In this document: positions 27,784 through 36,579 of the stretch, in pieces
Layout of the letters: each line of letters starts with the position of its first letter
Position numbering within the stretch: position 1 is the first letter of the stretch
Assembly (NCBI RefSeq): GCF_003205575.1
Contig: NZ_PYBW01000025.1
Coordinates: forward strand, 1 to 64,000
Length of the DNA stretch: 64,000 nt
Source of the DNA: Streptomyces tateyamensis
Lineage (GTDB): Bacteria; Actinomycetota; Actinomycetes; Streptomycetales; Streptomycetaceae
Direction: 5' to 3'
Position numbers and translations under genes: made by a program
Notes under the pieces: generated by a model
What the model was told of the DNA's origin: nothing
The model's input: only the letters and a program-made list of their open reading frames with translations
The model's database searches: none

Positions 27784-28797
27784 TCAGCCCTGGCTCGCCA
27801 GGTAGGCGTCGATCTCCGCGGTGAGCCGGCGCTTGCCCGCCTGGTCCAGGAACGAGGCCTCGACCGCGTTCTTGGCCAGGCCGGCCACGCCGGCCCGGTC
27901 CAGGCCGAGCAGCTGGGCGGCCACCGCGTACTCGGTGTTCAGGCTGGTGCCGAACATCGGCGGGTCGTCGCTGTTCACGGTGACCAGCAGGCCGGCGTCG
28001 ACGAACTGCTTGATCGGGTGCTCCTCCAGCCGCTCCACCACCCGGGTGGCCAGGTTGGAGGTCGGGCAGACCTCCAGCGGGATCCGGTGCTCACCGAGGT
28101 AGTCCATCAGCGCCGGGTCCTTGAAACTCTGGGTGCCGTGGCCGATCCGCTCGGCGCCCAGCTCCCGGATCGCGTCCCAGACCGTCTCGGGGCCGGTGGA
28201 CTCGCCGGCGTGCGGCACGCTGTGCAGACCGGCCGCCCGGGCCCGGTCGAAGTAGGGCTTGAACTGCGGGCGCGGCACGCCGATCTCCGGGCCGCCGAGC
28301 CCGAAGCTGACCAGGCCCTCGGCGCCGACCTCCAGGGCGAGCCGCGCGGTCTCCTCGGCGGAGGCCAGGCCGGCCTCGCCCGGGATGTCGAAGCACCAGC
28401 GCAGCACGATGCCGAAGTCGCGCTCGGCGCTGGTCCGGGCGTCCTCGATCGCCTCCATGAAGGCCAGGTCCGGGATGCCGCGGTTGACCGAGCTGTACGG
28501 GGTGACGGTCAGTTCGGCGTAGCGGATCTGCTGGCGGGCCATGTCCTCGGCCACGCCGTAGGTGAGCGTCCGGACGTCCTCGGCGTCGCGGATCAGGTCG
28601 ACCACCGACAGGTAGACCTGGATGAAGTGCGCGAAGTCCGTGAAGGTGAAGTACTCCGCGAGCTTCTCGGGGTCGGCCGGCACCTGGGTGCGCCCCTCGT
28701 GCCGGGCCGCCAGGTTCGCCACCACGCGGGGCGAGGCCGAGCCCACGTGGTGCACGTGCAGCTCCGCCTTGGGCAGGCCGGCAATGAACGCGTCCAT
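27784..28797 (-). CDS. add: Adenosine deaminase
   Basis: 337 aa with AGGAGAG before the ATG. Zinc ligands H14 and H16 lie in ELHVHHVGS, followed by HAGES (Glu catalytic), the SHGT-equivalent RIGHGT and the final Asp pair in TVNSDDPPMF. The set is complete for adenosine/deoxyadenosine deamination to inosine in purine salvage. The HVHHVGS variant in place of HLHLDGS is seen in an actinobacterial subgroup that may prefer other 6-aminopurines, so specificity is not certain. Confidence 0.93.
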   Translation of the reverse strand: MDAFIAGLPKAELHVHHVGSASPRVVANLAARHEGRTQVPADPEKLAEYFTFTDFAHFIQVYLSVVDLIRDAEDVRTLTYGVAEDMARQQIRYAELTVTPYSSVNRGIPDLAFMEAIEDARTSAERDFGIVLRWCFDIPGEAGLASAEETARLALEVGAEGLVSFGLGGPEIGVPRPQFKPYFDRARAAGLHSVPHAGESTGPETVWDAIRELGAERIGHGTQSFKDPALMDYLGEHRIPLEVCPTSNLATRVVERLEEHPIKQFVDAGLLVTVNSDDPPMFGTSLNTEYAVAAQLLGLDRAGVAGLAKNAVEASFLDQAGKRRLTAEIDAYLASQG

Positions 28798-28858
28798 CCG
28801 CTCTCCTAGGTCTGGGTCGGTGTTCGACCCTCCATTAGAACCCGCCCGTCAGAACCGG

Positions 28859-30178
28859 TCAGCCACCCAGGGCCGTCGCCACCGCGTGGATCAGCAGCCC
28901 GGCCAGCGCGCCCACCACGGTGCCGTTGATCCGGATGAACTGCAGGTCGCGCCCGACGTTGGCCTCGATCTTGCGGGAGGCGTCGGCCGCGTCCCAGCTC
29001 GCCACGGTGTCCGAGATCAGCGAGGTGATCTCGCCGCGGTAGGTCTCCACCACGTAGGCCGCCGCGTCCTGCAACCAGCCGTCGGCCTTGGCCTGCAGCC
29101 GCTCGTCCTGGGCCAGCTTCTGCCCGAAGCTGCGCACCCCCTCGCGGATCCGGCGGCGCAGCTCGCTGTTCTCGTCCTCGGCGGCGGTCAGCACCAGGGC
29201 GCGCACCGCGCTCCAGGAGGAGGCGATCAGCTCCTGCACCTCGTCGCGGGCCAGCAGGTCGGCCTTGGCCCGCTCGACCCGGGCCTGGGTGGCCGGGTCG
29301 GTCCGCAGCTCGACGGCGAAGTCGGCCAGGAAGGTGTCGATCGCGCCGCGGGCCGGGTGCTGCGGGTCGTCGCGGATCGCGGTGACGAACCGCATCAGCT
29401 CCTTGTAGACCCGCTCGCCGACCTGGTGGTCGATGAACTTCGGGGTCCAGCCCGGCGACTTTATGGCGACCCTGTCCACCACGTCGCCGTGGTGCTCGGC
29501 CAGCCAGTCGTGCGCCCGCACCGCGACCAGGTCCACCACGCCGTGGTGGCCGCCGTCGGCCACCACCTTGCCGAGCAGCCGGCCCAGCGGCTCGGCCACC
29601 TGGGTGGCCGCGGCCCGCCGGGTGACCGCCTCGCCCACCACCGCCTGCACGTCCTCGTCCCGCAGCACCGCGAGCACCCCGCGCAGCGCGGCCGCCGCCT
29701 CGGTGGTGACCCGCTCGGCGTTGCCGGGGGCGGCCAGCCACTCGCCGAGCCGGCGGGCGATGCCGAGCGCGGCCAGCCGGGTGCGGATCACCTGGACGGA
29801 GAGGAAGTTCTCGCCGACGAAGCTGCCCAGCGACTTGCCGAAGGCGTCCTTCTTGGTCGGGATGATCGCGGTGTGCGGGATCGGCAGCCCGAACGGGCGC
29901 CGGAACAGGGCGGTGACGGCGAACCAGTCGGCCAGCGCGCCGACCATGCCGGCCTCGGCGGCGGCGGCCACGTATCCGGGCCACCCGGTCCAGCCGGCCG
30001 CCTTGGCCCAGGTGGCCAGGGCGTAGACGACGGTGGCGCCGCCCAGGAAACCGGTGGCGATCGCCTTCATCCGCCGCACGCCGCGGCGCTTCTCCTCGTC
30101 GGCGGCGGTGAACCGGACTCCGGTGGCGGCCGCCGCGGCCTCGTGCTCGCTCTCCACCCGACCAGTGTCACTGATCAT
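28859..30178 (-). CDS. DUF445 membrane-associated protein
   Basis: 439 aa. Two N-terminal membrane segments (about residues 38-58 and 65-85) contain AEAGMVGALADWFAVTALFRRPFG, the diagnostic DUF445 motif, then IPHTAIIPTKKD. A long helical, charged region follows and a final hydrophobic helix ends the protein (GTVVGALAGLLIHAV). The role is unknown, with yjiN of E. coli as relative. No ribosome-binding site precedes the ATG at 30178; the start could be the GTG eight codons further in. It follows the glycan operon by 31 bp and may be its last gene. Confidence 0.82.
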   Translation of the reverse strand: MISDTGRVESEHEAAAAATGVRFTAADEEKRRGVRRMKAIATGFLGGATVVYALATWAKAAGWTGWPGYVAAAAEAGMVGALADWFAVTALFRRPFGLPIPHTAIIPTKKDAFGKSLGSFVGENFLSVQVIRTRLAALGIARRLGEWLAAPGNAERVTTEAAAALRGVLAVLRDEDVQAVVGEAVTRRAAATQVAEPLGRLLGKVVADGGHHGVVDLVAVRAHDWLAEHHGDVVDRVAIKSPGWTPKFIDHQVGERVYKELMRFVTAIRDDPQHPARGAIDTFLADFAVELRTDPATQARVERAKADLLARDEVQELIASSWSAVRALVLTAAEDENSELRRRIREGVRSFGQKLAQDERLQAKADGWLQDAAAYVVETYRGEITSLISDTVASWDAADASRKIEANVGRDLQFIRINGTVVGALAGLLIHAVATALGG

Positions 30179-30209
30179 CGGTCGGATCTTCGGCTTGTCG
30201 GCCCCTGAG

Positions 30210-31487
30210 TTACCCCTGGGTTCCGCCCCCGAGGACTATCCGGCGCACCCCGGCCCAGCGCGCCGGGTCGGTGATACCCCGTCCGTCCAGCAGCACCCGC
30301 ACGCCCGGGAAGTCGGCCGGGCCGACTTCCGCGTACTCGGCGTGGTCCGCCTGGACCACCACGGCCGCCACCGGCTCGCCGGCCCAGGGGCGCAGGTTGA
30401 GCGCGGTCAGCTCGGCGTCGCGGTAGAGCGGGTCGGCGACCACCGCGGTCGCGCCGGCCGCGGCGAGTGCGTCGGTCAGCGGGAAGACGCCGGAGCAGGC
30501 GCTCTCCTTGACCCCGCCGCGGTAGGCCGCGCCGAGCACCAGCACCCGGTGCCCGGTCAGCGGGCCCAGGGCGCGGGCCAGCAGGTCGACCGCGTAGCCG
30601 GGCATCGCCTCGTTGGCGGCGCGGGCGGCGCTGACCACGGTGGCGTCCGGGTCCTGCCACAGGTACAGCCGCGGGTAGACCGGGATGCAGTGCCCGCCGA
30701 CCGCGATGCCCGGGCGGTGCAGGTGGCTGTACGGCTGGCTGTTGCAGGCCGCCAGCACCGGGTCCAGCGCGATACCGGCCCGGTCGGCGAACCGGGCGAA
30801 CTGGTTGACCAGGGCGATGTTGACGTCGCGGTAGGTGGTCTCGGCCAGCTTGGCCAGCTCGGCGGCCTCGGCGCTGCCCAGGTCCCAGACGCCGTTCTGC
30901 CGGGGCGCCAGGTCCGGGCGGGGGTCGAAGTCCAGGATCGAGCGGTAGAACCCGGTGCCCCGCCGGGCCGACTCGGGATCCAGACCGCCCAGCAGCTTGG
31001 GGTAGCGCCGCAGGTCCGTCAGCACCCGGCCGCTGAGCACCCGTTCGGGGCTGAAGACCACGTGCGCCCCCGGACCCAGCACGGGGGCGAACCGGGACCG
31101 GGTGGTGCCGACCGGCAGCGTGGTCTCGTAGCTGACCAGGGTGCCCGGGCGCAGGCCGGCCGCGACCGCGGCGGTGGCCGCGTCCAGCGCCGCGAAGTCG
31201 GGGGCGCCGGCCGGGTCGAGCAGCAGCGGGACCACGACCACCACGGCCTCGGCGGCGGCGACCGCGCCGGTGGTGTCGCCGGTGGCCCGCAGGAGTCCGG
31301 CGGCCACGGCGGCCTTCAGCGGCTCGTCGAGCTCCGGCTCGCCGGGGAAGGGGGCCCGCCCGGCGTTGACGGCGGCCACCACCGCGGGGTCGGTGTCGGC
31401 CCCCACCACCCGGTGCCCGCGCCGCGCGCACTGCACGGCCAACGGCAGCCCGATCTTCCCCAGGCCCACCACCACGACGTCCGTCAC
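30210..31487 (-). CDS. UDP-HexNAc-type nucleotide-sugar 6-dehydrogenase (WbpA/WecC-like)
   Basis: 425 aa from a GTG that overlaps the glycosyltransferase stop (GTGA). Rossmann motif GLGKIG at residues 8-13; the catalytic Cys lies in GGHCIPVYP (about residue 263), the form found in UDP-N-acetylhexosamine dehydrogenases such as WbpA and WecC, not the GGSCFPKD of UDP-glucose dehydrogenase. The C-terminal domain holds GAAYRGGVKESACSG. The reaction is two-step NAD-dependent oxidation of C6 to a carboxylate, giving a UDP-uronic acid. Its operon partners (aminotransferase, Gfo/Idh enzyme) fit a 3-amino-uronic acid pathway; this assignment is inference. Confidence 0.88.
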   Translation of the reverse strand: MTDVVVVGLGKIGLPLAVQCARRGHRVVGADTDPAVVAAVNAGRAPFPGEPELDEPLKAAVAAGLLRATGDTTGAVAAAEAVVVVVPLLLDPAGAPDFAALDAATAAVAAGLRPGTLVSYETTLPVGTTRSRFAPVLGPGAHVVFSPERVLSGRVLTDLRRYPKLLGGLDPESARRGTGFYRSILDFDPRPDLAPRQNGVWDLGSAEAAELAKLAETTYRDVNIALVNQFARFADRAGIALDPVLAACNSQPYSHLHRPGIAVGGHCIPVYPRLYLWQDPDATVVSAARAANEAMPGYAVDLLARALGPLTGHRVLVLGAAYRGGVKESACSGVFPLTDALAAAGATAVVADPLYRDAELTALNLRPWAGEPVAAVVVQADHAEYAEVGPADFPGVRVLLDGRGITDPARWAGVRRIVLGGGTQG

Positions 31488-32659
31488 CGCTCGCCCCACT
31501 TCGCGTAGGCCCGCTCGACCATGCCGCGCCAGGCCGGGGTGCGCCGCAGCCGGCGGCGCAGTTGGGCCGGCACCAGGCCGCGCCACAGCTGGACCGTCAA
31601 GGTCAGCTCCGGCGGCCCGGGCGCCGGAGCCGAGGTCTCCCCCGTGGTCCGCGGCAGCGCCGACTCCCAGTAGGCGGCCTGGTAGCGGATCAGCCGCCGC
31701 AGCGCGGCCACCCGGCCGCGCCGGGCCAGGTCCAGCCGGAGCCGGTCGCGCACCGCCAGCTTCTCGAACTCGGGCGGCGGGCAGTGCCGCTCGATCAGCC
31801 GGGCCACCCCCGCGCACAGCCGCCGCTGGGCCGGCTCGGCGAGGGTGAGGAACTCGGTCTGCAGCAGCCGCGGGATCTCCCAGGAGAACGCCCGCCCGCG
31901 CAGCGCGGCCAGCTCCGGCCCGGGATCGGCCAGGCGCTCGGCCACCTCCAGCATCGCGGCGACCCCGCGCAGCCGGTCCTCGTGCCGGGAGCGGACGGTG
32001 ACGTTGCCGTGGTCCCGGCGCAGCACCGCGTAGTAGCAGTCGTAGTCGGCCAGCACCGAGATCCGCCGCGAGCGCAGGCAGGCCTCCAGGGTGAAGGGCT
32101 GGTCGGAGTAGGCGGGCAGGTCCTCGCGCTTGCGCAGCCCGTGCCGCTCCACCAGCTCCCGGCGGAACAGCTTGGTGTCGGAGAGCGCCCAGGCCAGCGC
32201 GGAGTCGGTGAAGCTGATCCGCTCCCGGGTCTGCTCGAAGATGCCCTGCGGCACCTGGCGGCCGCCGACCCCGACCATCTTGCCCAGCACCACGTCGGAC
32301 TCGGCCCGGTCGGCCAGCGCCACCAGCCGCTCCAGGGCCTCCTCGCCGAGCCAGTCGTCCGCGCCGAGGAAGAACAGGAACCGGCCCCGGGCCTTGGCCA
32401 GCGCCTTGTTGCCGGGAGCCGCGGGGCCCCCCGAGTTGGGCTGGCTGAGCACGGTGAACAGCTCGGGGTGCTGCTCCTCGTAGCGGCGCAGCTCGGCGCC
32501 GCTGCCGTCGGTGGAGCCGTCGTCCACCGCCACCACCTGGAGTGCGCCTAGACGCTGACGGCAGATCGACTGGCCGACCAGCGAGTCCAGACAGGCCGTC
32601 AGGTACGGCATCGCGTTGTAGCAGGCGACCACCACGGTCACCTCGGGCTGCGCGGTCAC
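31484..32659 (-). CDS. Family 2 glycosyltransferase
   Basis: 391 aa, GTG start overlapping the upstream stop (GTGA). The N-terminal GT-A domain starts VTVVVACYNAMPYLTACLDSL, with VDDGSTDGS (about 47-55) and the metal-binding LGADDWL (about 98-104). A helical C-terminal region with many Arg residues follows (about 230-390) and there are no membrane helices, so it probably works at the inner membrane face. The C-terminal half resembles Streptomyces GT2 proteins linked to polyol-phosphate or teichoic-type polymers, but acceptor and donor are unknown. Its donor may be made by the flanking genes. Confidence 0.9.
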   Translation of the reverse strand: MTAQPEVTVVVACYNAMPYLTACLDSLVGQSICRQRLGALQVVAVDDGSTDGSGAELRRYEEQHPELFTVLSQPNSGGPAAPGNKALAKARGRFLFFLGADDWLGEEALERLVALADRAESDVVLGKMVGVGGRQVPQGIFEQTRERISFTDSALAWALSDTKLFRRELVERHGLRKREDLPAYSDQPFTLEACLRSRRISVLADYDCYYAVLRRDHGNVTVRSRHEDRLRGVAAMLEVAERLADPGPELAALRGRAFSWEIPRLLQTEFLTLAEPAQRRLCAGVARLIERHCPPPEFEKLAVRDRLRLDLARRGRVAALRRLIRYQAAYWESALPRTTGETSAPAPGPPELTLTVQLWRGLVPAQLRRRLRRTPAWRGMVERAYAKWGER

Positions 32660-33576
32660 ACCACCACTCCTTCGCTCACGGCCGCTCGGGCCAGCACCGA
32701 CTCGGCCAGCTCCACCGCGCGCAGCCCCTCGCGCAGCGGCACCGGCTGCCCGCCGAGGCCGGCCACCGCGGCGGCGAACGCGCGGTGCTGGGCGGTCAGC
32801 GCGTCCGGTGCGGCCGGCACCCGGGTCAGCCGCTCGCCGGCGGGGCCCGCGCGCAGCAGGGTGCCGGTCAGCAGGTCGGCGACCAGCCGCCCGTGCTCGC
32901 CGGTGACGGCGACGGTGCGCTCGCGCACCGTGCCGAGCCGGCCCACGTGGTGGCTGACCAGGAGGCCGCCGGCCAGCTCGCCGAGCACCGCGGCCGCGCT
33001 CTCCACCGCCGCGCCGGGGCGGCGCACGGTGCGGGCGGCCAGCCAGGCGTACTCCCGGCCGGTCAGCCAGCGGACCAGGTCCAGGTCGTGGGTGGCCAGG
33101 TCCTGCACGACGCCGGTCTGCGCCGCGCGCCCGCCGAGCGGGACCTGACGGCTGGTCACCAGCTGCCCGAGCCGGCCCAGCTCGGGCAGCCCGCGGCGCA
33201 GCTCGCGCAGCACCGGCTGGAACCGCTCGACGTGGCCGACCGCCGCCACCAGCCCGCGCCCCTCGAAGGCCCGCACCAGCCGCTCGGCCGCCCGGGCGCT
33301 GCCGCCCAGCGGCTTCTCGATCAGCGCGGCCACCCCGTGGTCGGCCAGCGCCAGACCCACCTGCTCGTGCGCGCCGGTCGGACAGGCGACCACCGCGTAG
33401 TCCACGCCGCGGGCCAGCAGTCCGGCCAGCTCCGCGTAGACCGGGGTGCCGTGCACCGCGCCCTGCGGATCGCCGGCCGGGTCCACCACGCCGACCAGCT
33501 GGACCCCGTCCAAGGCCCGCAGGGCCCGGGCATGGTGACGGCCCATCACGCCCAGGCCGATCAGCCCGGCCCTCAC
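32656..33576 (-). CDS. Gfo/Idh-family sugar dehydrogenase (WbpB-like role)
   Basis: 306 aa from a GTG overlapping the aminotransferase stop. Rossmann motif GLGVMGRHH near the N-terminus, the cofactor loop VVACPTGAHEQVG, the catalytic EKPLGGSARAAERL and a later DLATHDLDLVRWL segment with the expected His. Coupled directly to a DegT-type aminotransferase, this arrangement matches the WbpB/WbpE pair, in which the dehydrogenase forms a 3-keto sugar nucleotide that the transaminase aminates. The substrate assignment is from context, not from sequence alone. Confidence 0.88.
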   Translation of the reverse strand: MRAGLIGLGVMGRHHARALRALDGVQLVGVVDPAGDPQGAVHGTPVYAELAGLLARGVDYAVVACPTGAHEQVGLALADHGVAALIEKPLGGSARAAERLVRAFEGRGLVAAVGHVERFQPVLRELRRGLPELGRLGQLVTSRQVPLGGRAAQTGVVQDLATHDLDLVRWLTGREYAWLAARTVRRPGAAVESAAAVLGELAGGLLVSHHVGRLGTVRERTVAVTGEHGRLVADLLTGTLLRAGPAGERLTRVPAAPDALTAQHRAFAAAVAGLGGQPVPLREGLRAVELAESVLARAAVSEGVVV

Positions 33577-34673
33577 CGGACGGCTCCGGCGAACTGCTCG
33601 GCGGTGGCCGTCACGGCCGCCACCACCCGGGCCAACTGCTCCTCGCCCAGGCCCGGGTGGACCGGCAGCGAGAGCACCTCGGCCACCGCCCGCTCGGTCT
33701 CCGGCAGGTCCAGCTCCAGCGCGTAGGCGGGCTGGCGGTGGATCGGCACCGGGTAGTGCACCGCGCTGCCCACCCCGCGGCGGGCCAGCTCGGCCTGGAA
33801 CTGCGCGCGCCGGGGCACCCGCACGGTGTACTGGTGGTAGACGTGGCCGGCCCCGGGGGCGACCGCCGGTGTCGTCACCCCGCGCAGCCCGGCGTCCAGC
33901 ACCGCCGCGTTGGCCCGGCGCCGGGCGGTGCGCTCGGCGAGCGCGCGCAGCTGCACCCGGCCGACCGCGGCCGACACGTCGGTCATCCGCAGGTTGCCGC
34001 CGACCACCTCGTGCCGGTACCGCTCGGCCATCCCCTGGTTGCGCAGCAGCCGCAGCCGGTCCGCCAGTTGCCGGTCCTGCACGGCGATCATCCCGCCCTC
34101 CAGCGCGTGCATGTTCTTGGTCGGGTAGAAGCTGAAACAGCCCGCCGCCCCGAACGCGCCCACCGGGCGGCCGTGCAGGGTGGCGGCGTGCGCCTGGCAG
34201 GCGTCCTCCAGCACCGCCAGGCCGTGCCGCTCGGCCAGCGCCAGCAGCGGGCCCATCGGCGCCGGGTGCCCGTACAGGTGGACCGGCAGCAGCGCCGCGG
34301 TGCGCGGACCGATCGCGGCCGCCACCGCCGCCGGGTCCAGGCAGTAGTCGACCGGGTCGATCTCGGCGAACACCGGTGCGGCGCCGACCAGCCGGACCGC
34401 GTTGGCGGTGGCCGCGAAGGAGAACGAGGGGACCACCACCTCGTCCCCGGGCCCGATCCCCAGGGCCTGTAGCGCCAACTGGAGGGCCGAGGTGCCGGAG
34501 TTGACGGCCACGCAGGTCCGCCCGGCCACCAGCTCGGCGAACTCGTGCTCGAACGCGGCCACTTCGGGGCCCTGCACGACCGAGCCGGAGCGCAGCACCC
34601 GGACCACCGCGGCGATCTCTTCCTCGCCGATCACCGGTGCCGCCACCGGGACGGCGGCCGTGTCCGGCACCAT
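33573..34673 (-). CDS. DegT/DnrJ/EryC1/StrS sugar aminotransferase (WbpE-like role)
   Basis: 366 aa from the ATG at 34673 with GAGGTGG upstream. PLP-dependent fold type I: N-terminal QGPEVAAFEHEFAEL, cofactor-contacting NSGTSALQLAL, the DACQAHAATLHG Asp motif, and the Schiff-base lysine in FSFYPTKNMHALEGG (about residue 186). C-terminal YHQYTVRVPRRAQF and HYPVPIHRQPAY are typical for sugar aminotransferases that act on nucleotide-linked keto sugars using glutamate. It starts the coupled sugar genes, 102 bp after the ABC ATPase gene. Confidence 0.93.
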   Translation of the reverse strand: MVPDTAAVPVAAPVIGEEEIAAVVRVLRSGSVVQGPEVAAFEHEFAELVAGRTCVAVNSGTSALQLALQALGIGPGDEVVVPSFSFAATANAVRLVGAAPVFAEIDPVDYCLDPAAVAAAIGPRTAALLPVHLYGHPAPMGPLLALAERHGLAVLEDACQAHAATLHGRPVGAFGAAGCFSFYPTKNMHALEGGMIAVQDRQLADRLRLLRNQGMAERYRHEVVGGNLRMTDVSAAVGRVQLRALAERTARRRANAAVLDAGLRGVTTPAVAPGAGHVYHQYTVRVPRRAQFQAELARRGVGSAVHYPVPIHRQPAYALELDLPETERAVAEVLSLPVHPGLGEEQLARVVAAVTATAEQFAGAVR

Positions 34674-34775
34674 GGTCCACCTCGCAGTCCTGCGCCGGGT
34701 GGCGCCGGGGCTCCGTCGCGCCCGGCACCACCCGTCCCACCACTCCAACCGTGCGCGGGCCGTTCGGGTTACGGG

Positions 34776-35732
34776 TCAGCCGCCGACGGCTCCCGCGTAC
34801 ATCCGGGCGATCACGTCCTCGATCACCGGTTCGCGCACCGACAGGTCCTGCAGCGGGTAGCGGTCGGCCACCGCGGCCACGATCGGGGCGGCGCTCTGCT
34901 CGGCCGGGAAGGCCAGCCACTGCCGCGCGCCCGCCACCTTGACCACCCGCGCGCCCGGCGCCTCGATCGGCGGGCCCGGGCGGGCCAGGTCGACCACCAG
35001 GGTCCGCTCGCTGCGGCCGGCCGCGTGCAGGCCGGCCAGATCCCCGTCGAAGACCAGCCGGCCGTGGTCGATCACCATCACCCGGCCGCACAACTGCTCG
35101 ATGTCGGTGAGGTCGTGGGTCGTCAGCAGCACCGTGGTGCCGGCCGCGTTCACCTCGCGCAGGAACTCCCGCACCCGGGCCTTGCTCAGCACGTCCAGGC
35201 CGATGGTCGGCTCGTCCAGGTAGAGCACCTGCGGGTCGTGCAGCAGCGCGGCCCCGAGGTCGCCGCGCATCCGCTGGCCGAGCGAGAGCTGGCGCACCGG
35301 GGTGTCCAACAGGTCCCCGAGCTGCAGCAGTTCGACACAGCGTTCGAGGTTGGCCGCGTACCGGGCCGGCTCGATCCGGTAGAGCCGGCGGGCGAGTTCG
35401 TAGGAGTCGCGCAGCGGCAGGTCCCACCACAGCGTGGTGCGCTGCCCGAACACCACCCCGATCCGGCGGGCCAGCGCGACCCGCTCCCGGGCCGGGTCCA
35501 CCCCGGCCACCCGCAGCCGGCCCGCGCTGGGCACCAGGATCCCGGTGAGCATCTTGATCGTGGTGGACTTGCCGGCCCCGTTCGGGCCGATGTAGCCGAC
35601 GCACTCGCCAGCTCGCACGGTGAAGCTCAGCCCGTCGACCGCGCGCACCTCGTGGCGCCGCCGGCGCAGCCGGCCGGCCTTGCTGCGCACCGTGAAGGTC
35701 CGGCTGACCCGGTCGAGTTCGATCAGTTCCAT
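34776..35732 (-). CDS. ABC-2 exporter ATP-binding protein
   Basis: 318 aa from the ATG at 35732 (AGAGGAGA upstream). Walker A GPNGAGKST (about 49-57), Q-loop VVFGQRTTLWWDL, signature LSLGQRMRGDL and Walker B VLYLDEPTIGLD are in order; the QLSLGQRMR signature with the TTLWWDLP stretch is characteristic of the ATPases that pair with DUF990-type permeases. The C-terminal ~80 residues form the regulatory extension. It drives the two permeases encoded just upstream; neighbouring glycan genes suggest a sugar-containing substrate. Confidence 0.92.
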   Translation of the reverse strand: MELIELDRVSRTFTVRSKAGRLRRRRHEVRAVDGLSFTVRAGECVGYIGPNGAGKSTTIKMLTGILVPSAGRLRVAGVDPARERVALARRIGVVFGQRTTLWWDLPLRDSYELARRLYRIEPARYAANLERCVELLQLGDLLDTPVRQLSLGQRMRGDLGAALLHDPQVLYLDEPTIGLDVLSKARVREFLREVNAAGTTVLLTTHDLTDIEQLCGRVMVIDHGRLVFDGDLAGLHAAGRSERTLVVDLARPGPPIEAPGARVVKVAGARQWLAFPAEQSAAPIVAAVADRYPLQDLSVREPVIEDVIARMYAGAVGG

Positions 35733-35766
35733 CGCGGTTCTCCTCTGCTGGGTGGGGAGTACGGGA

Positions 35767-36579
35767 TCAGCTGCCGGTGCTGCGGTAGGCGCGCAGGCCG
35801 GCCCGCCAGGCCAGGCCGGCCGCGCCGGCGGCGGCCGCGGCCACCAGCGGGGCGGCGAACCGGCAGACGACGGGCAGGCCGAGCGGATCGGGGCGCCCCA
35901 GGATCTGCAGGGTCGGCAGCCAGTTGACGAAGGCCAGCGGCACCCCGAAGGTGACGCCGAGCAGCAGGTCGCGGGCGAAGACATCGGGCGGGTACTGCAG
36001 CAGGGTGGCGCCGCCGTAGGTGGCCGAGTTCTGCAGCTCGCGCGCCTCGCCCCAGAAGAACTGCACGCTGGACAGCCCGACGAAGAGCGCGCCGAAGATC
36101 ACCGGCCCGCAGACCAGCATCATCGCCAGCAGCAGTACCTTGTCCCAGCTCCAGTGCAGGTCCAGGGCGTGCAGCGCCCACAGCAGCACCGCGGTGGCCT
36201 GGGCCGGGCGGGCGAGCCGGCGCAGCGTGAACCGCTCGGCGCAGACCATCGACAGGGCCGGGGCCGGGCGCAGCAGCAGGGTGTCCAGGGCGCCGGTGCG
36301 AATCCGTTCGCCCAGGCCGTCCACCGTCCCGAGCAGGAAGTCGGCCACGCCGATGGCGATGCCGGCGGTGCCGTAGAGCAGGCCGATCTCGGGCAGCCGC
36401 CAGCCGCCGAGCCGGTCGGTGTGGTGGAACATCAGCAGCAGCACTACGAAGTCCAGCGAGCAGACCAGCAGGCTGGCCGCGGCGAGCAGGACGAAGGAGG
36501 TCCGGTAGGCGGTGGCGGCCCGCATCCACATCGCGGCGGCCAGCCGCCAGGAGGTCACCGCCCAGCGCAGCTCAGCCAC
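35767..36579 (-). CDS. ABC-2 type permease, second subunit
   Basis: 270 aa with about six membrane helices (first at residues 29-50, LLAAASLLVCSLDFVVLLLMF). The cytoplasmic loop GLGERIRTGALDTLLLRPAPAL is the conserved element of DUF990/ABC-2_2 permeases. Its start overlaps the stop of the first permease by 8 bp, so the two subunits are coupled and probably form a heterodimer. Confidence 0.9.
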   Translation of the reverse strand: MAELRWAVTSWRLAAAMWMRAATAYRTSFVLLAAASLLVCSLDFVVLLLMFHHTDRLGGWRLPEIGLLYGTAGIAIGVADFLLGTVDGLGERIRTGALDTLLLRPAPALSMVCAERFTLRRLARPAQATAVLLWALHALDLHWSWDKVLLLAMMLVCGPVIFGALFVGLSSVQFFWGEARELQNSATYGGATLLQYPPDVFARDLLLGVTFGVPLAFVNWLPTLQILGRPDPLGLPVVCRFAAPLVAAAAAGAAGLAWRAGLRAYRSTGS